Assembly: GCA_934561725.1 (NCBI GenBank)
Contig: CAKTGW010000036.1
Location: 1-7,822 of the forward strand
Reading direction: 5' to 3'
Length of the DNA: 7,822 nt
From: an uncultured Oscillospiraceae bacterium
GTDB lineage: Bacteria; Bacillota; Clostridia; Oscillospirales; Oscillospiraceae
Shown here: piece after piece, positions 5,879 through 7,822 of the stretch
Layout of the letters: the number at the start of each line of letters is the position of its first letter
Position numbering within the stretch: the first letter of the stretch is position 1
Notes under the pieces: model-generated
Seen by the model: only the letters and a program-made list of their open reading frames with translations
Told to the model about the DNA's origin: nothing
Databases searched by the model: none
Made by a program: the position numbers and the translations under genes

Positions 5879-7051
5879 TCAGCGGTCTGTATATGCCTTA
5901 TCGATATGCACCACAGTCTGGCAGCCGGGCATAGCCTCCGCTACCAATGCCGCGATCCGCGTCCGCGCCTCCGCACCGCTCATCTGGCTCTCGATCGGCA
6001 GGACCATATCGAAAATCAGATTGGTATTGTGCGTTCCCCGCACCATGCGAAAATCGTGGATTGTAGCCTGAGGCTCCACCCTGCGCGCCAGCTCTGCCAC
6101 CTGCTCTCGGGCCGCATTCACCGTCTCGTCCTCCGTGGCAATGGGATCCATGTGGATCACAGCGTCGCAGCCCAGGCGCTCGGTCAGTTCCTTCTCTATA
6201 TGGTCGATCGCCTCATGCATATCCAGAATATTGCCGTCCTCCGGCACCTCGCAGTGCAGCGAGATCATCAGCCGGCCGGGACCATAGTCGTGCACGATCA
6301 GATCGTGCAGCCCGACCACCTGCTCATGCTCCATCACGATCCTGTAGATCTCATCCACCAGCTCTTTATCCGGTGCACGGCCCAGCAGCGGACTGAGCGT
6401 ATCTCTGGCCGCTCCGTAACCGGCCTTAAGAATAAACAGCGCAACCAGCAGACCGCACCACGCATCCAGATCCAGACCGGTCACTGCATTGAGCAGCATA
6501 CAGAGCAATACCGCCCCCGTGGCCACCGCATCGGACAGGCTGTCGGTAGCTGTAGCCTCCATGGCGTCAGAATGCAGCTTTCCGCCCAATATGCGGTTAT
6601 AGCTGTACATATAGAGCTTTACCGCAATAGACGCCGCCAGGATCCCCATACTCAGCCAGGATGTCTCTACCGGCTCCGGATGGAACAGCTTCACCAGAGA
6701 GCTCCTGCCCAGCTCAAAGCCCATCAGGATAATGGCTACCGAAACGGAAAAGCCCGCAATATATTCCATACGTCCATGACCAAAGGGGTGCTCCTTGTCC
6801 GGCTTCATGCCGGAGAGCTTGAAGCCAAGCAGGGTAATAAGAGAGGATCCGCCGTCCGACAGGTTGTTGAAGGCGTCAGCCATAATGGCGATGGAACCGC
6901 TCAGAAAGCCCGCAAGATATTTCCCGGCAAACAGCAGCAGATTGAAAACGATCCCCACCAGACTGCACAGCATGCCGTATTGCCGCCGCACTGCAGTGTC
7001 CGTATAGTTCTGCCAATCCGGTATAAACCGTTTTGCAAGCAGTTGAAGCAT
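5879..7051 (-). CDS. Cation diffusion facilitator (CDF) metal exporter, Mn-type signature
   Basis: This 390-residue inner-membrane protein exports divalent metal in exchange for protons. Six TM segments are expected in residues ~27-215. The TM2 metal site reads IMADAFNNLSDGGSS, giving N62-x3-D66 with D59 nearby; the TM5 site reads ATATDSLSDAV, giving D170-x3-D174. A cytosolic HPFGHGRMEY loop (~88-97), typical of the family, precedes TM3. Zn-type CDFs usually have His in one site; an Asn/Asp plus Asp/Asp set is typical of MntE-like manganese exporters, so Mn(II) is the best guess. The cytoplasmic domain at ~225-305 (metal-sensing fold) is followed by a further ~80 residues (DFRMVRGTHNTNLIFDMVLP and onward) resembling a second such domain, making the protein longer than the usual ~300. 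The start ATG follows a GGGGGGAGAGG purine tract. The gene is monocistronic, with its own promoter and terminator. Confidence 0.94.
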   Translation of the reverse strand: MLQLLAKRFIPDWQNYTDTAVRRQYGMLCSLVGIVFNLLLFAGKYLAGFLSGSIAIMADAFNNLSDGGSSLITLLGFKLSGMKPDKEHPFGHGRMEYIAGFSVSVAIILMGFELGRSSLVKLFHPEPVETSWLSMGILAASIAVKLYMYSYNRILGGKLHSDAMEATATDSLSDAVATGAVLLCMLLNAVTGLDLDAWCGLLVALFILKAGYGAARDTLSPLLGRAPDKELVDEIYRIVMEHEQVVGLHDLIVHDYGPGRLMISLHCEVPEDGNILDMHEAIDHIEKELTERLGCDAVIHMDPIATEDETVNAAREQVAELARRVEPQATIHDFRMVRGTHNTNLIFDMVLPIESQMSGAEARTRIAALVAEAMPGCQTVVHIDKAYTDR

Positions 7052-7084
7052 TCCTCTCCCCCCTCTTCCAAGTCATTTCCACTG

Positions 7085-7113
7085 AGTATAGCACCTTTGT
7101 CCTTCGGGGACAA
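7085..7113 (-). promoter_or_regulatory. Promoter of the CDF gene
   Basis: On the minus strand, TTGTCC (7113-7108) is a 4/6 -35 match and TATACT (7090-7085) the -10 box, with a 17-base spacer. Transcription would start near 7078, leaving a leader of about 26 bases, too short for a Mn riboswitch of the yybP-ykoY type. Control, if any, would be by a protein at the promoter. Confidence 0.75.
7097..7113. repeat. Dyad overlapping the CDF -35 box
   Basis: TTGTCC (7097-7102) and GGACAA (7108-7113) are perfect inverted copies around five bases. One arm is the CDF -35 box itself and the other lies inside its spacer. A dyad in this place could bind a repressor or activator of the metal exporter, but a 6-base arm can also arise by chance. 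Confidence 0.4.
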
Positions 7114-7160
7114 GAGCTTCCCAAAATTCTCTGTTTCCGTGTTAAGAGTTTCTCCAGCCG

Positions 7161-7189
7161 TTGACGCGGCGGTGTCTCTGTGGTACAAT
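7161..7189 (+). promoter_or_regulatory. Promoter of the DUF21/CBS protein gene
   Basis: TTGACG (7161-7166), a 17-base spacer and TACAAT (7184-7189) preceded by TGG (7181-7183) make a strong extended -10 sigma-A promoter. Transcription would start near 7196, about 50 bases before the ATG at 7248. It diverges from the CDF promoter, the two -35 boxes lying 47 bases apart. Confidence 0.82.
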
Positions 7190-7230
7190 GCATTGATATT
7201 AAGTATACTGGTATTGTATGCGAAAAATAA

Positions 7231-7235
7231 AGGAG
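7231..7235 (+). promoter_or_regulatory. Ribosome binding site of the DUF21/CBS gene
   Basis: AGGAG lies 12 bases before ATG 7248, slightly long spacing. The GTG that overlaps it (7235) is out of frame, so ATG 7248 remains the best start. Confidence 0.65.
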
Positions 7236-7247
7236 TGTTCATCCATA

Positions 7248-7822
7248 ATGGAAGAGGGCAGTTTGTTGTCCTGGTGTATTATTATCCTGCTGCTTTTTGC
7301 AGCTGCATATTTCGCAGTTGCCGAAACGGCGCTGGCGTCTGTGAGCCGCATCCGGCTAAAAACGCTCATGGACCGCGGCGACAGCCGGGCTAAAAAAGCC
7401 ATGGCCATTCTCGACAACTTCGACCAGGCAATAACCACCATTCTTATCGGCACCAATGTCACACATTTGGCCGCAGCCTCTATGGTCACTGTCATCGTAC
7501 GCCGGGATTTTGGCATGGGTTATGTGGCCGTCAGTACGATCATTACCACGGTCGTGGTCTTTTTTGCCGCGGAAATGCTCCCCAAAAGCATCGGCAAAAA
7601 ATATGCTGAGCGCTTTGCGCTGGGTACAGCCGGCTCACTGAGTATTCTGATGAAGCTGCTTACACCGCTGAGCGCCATACTCTCCTTTATCGGAACCACC
7701 GTAGCCCGTTTCACCCATGGCGATACGGAAAAAACCGTTACCGAGGATGAGCTCTATGACATTATTGAAAATATGAAGGACGAGGGCGAGCTGGATGCCG
7801 AAAAGGGCGAGCTGGTCCACTC
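7248..7822 (+). CDS. CNNM/CorC/HlyC-like membrane protein (DUF21), 5' part
   Basis: The frame is open from ATG 7248 to the window end, so 191 residues of a probably 400+ residue protein are visible. The N-terminal DUF21 transmembrane domain is nearly complete. TM1 (~8-25) leads into FAVAETALASVSRIRLKTLMDRGD, the family hallmark. TM2 contains TILIGTNVTHLAAASMV, TM3 leads to FFAAEMLPKSIGKKYAERFAL, and a fourth hydrophobic segment lies near 130-150. The cytoplasmic start TEDELYDIIENMKDEGELDAEKGELVH, at about residue 164, is the sequence that normally links to a CBS pair and then a CorC_HlyC domain, both beyond the window. Family members act in Mg2+ (and Co2+) efflux or Mg2+ homeostasis; the old 'hemolysin' label is misleading. 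It is transcribed divergently from the CDF metal exporter, a plausible metal-homeostasis pairing, though shared regulation is unproven. Confidence 0.92.
   Translation, partial: MEEGSLLSWCIIILLLFAAAYFAVAETALASVSRIRLKTLMDRGDSRAKKAMAILDNFDQAITTILIGTNVTHLAAASMVTVIVRRDFGMGYVAVSTIITTVVVFFAAEMLPKSIGKKYAERFALGTAGSLSILMKLLTPLSAILSFIGTTVARFTHGDTEKTVTEDELYDIIENMKDEGELDAEKGELVH

Noticed and set aside
7052..7084. Mn-sensing yybP-ykoY riboswitch before the CDF gene
   Set aside because: The predicted leader is only about 26 bases, far too short, and no such fold is visible.
5906..7393. Long plus-strand open frame (495 codons) over the CDF gene
   Set aside because: It is antisense to a clearly recognisable CDF transporter, its product is Gln/His/Arg-rich and low-complexity, and it crosses the bidirectional promoter region. 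It is a shadow of GC-rich codon use.

Overview
The window looks like chromosome from a moderately GC-rich Firmicute, most likely a gut-type member of the Clostridia (Oscillospirales/Lachnospirales-like). This is an inference from several things seen directly: sigma-A-type promoters with TTGACA/TATAAT boxes and extended -10 elements, strong AGGAGG ribosome binding sites, compact U-tract terminators, and clostridial-style versions of every protein family. No rRNA, tRNA, CRISPR array, insertion sequence or phage gene was seen.

Layout. (1) 1-2099, plus strand: the 3' part of an OmpR/PhoB-type response regulator, overlapping by ATGA a PhoR-like sensor histidine kinase (TM-sensor-TM-HAMP-like-PAS-HisKA-HATPase). 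(2) 2100-2316: a textbook promoter, then an RNA leader that folds as two hairpins with complementary loops, the second being an intrinsic terminator. It fits the guanidine-IV (mepA-motif) riboswitch architecture and directly precedes a MATE-family efflux gene. (3) 2317-4220, plus strand: this MATE gene, then a small FMN nitroreductase-family gene 44 bases later. (4) 4236-4271: a hairpin terminator shared by convergent genes. (5) 4287-5636, minus strand: a second MATE transporter of a different subfamily. (6) 5637-5878: its promoter, an AT-rich palindromic island of about 135 bases, and a bidirectional terminator. (7) 5879-7051, minus strand: a cation diffusion facilitator with a Mn-type metal-site signature. 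(8) 7052-7247: a divergent promoter region. (9) 7248-7822, plus strand: the 5' part of a DUF21/CBS (CNNM/CorC/HlyC-like) membrane protein that runs off the window.

How it fits together. Apart from the two-component system, most of the window is small-molecule and metal-ion export: two MATE exporters, one CDF metal exporter and one CNNM-like protein, as separate transcription units with their own promoters and terminators. The most informative element is the riboswitch-MATE unit. It predicts that the first MATE, and possibly the nitroreductase, is switched on by guanidine or guanidinium-containing compounds. The system class is known rather than new. The least explained parts are the AT-rich palindromic island, the non-canonical start of the first MATE gene, and the nitroreductase's place behind the riboswitch.
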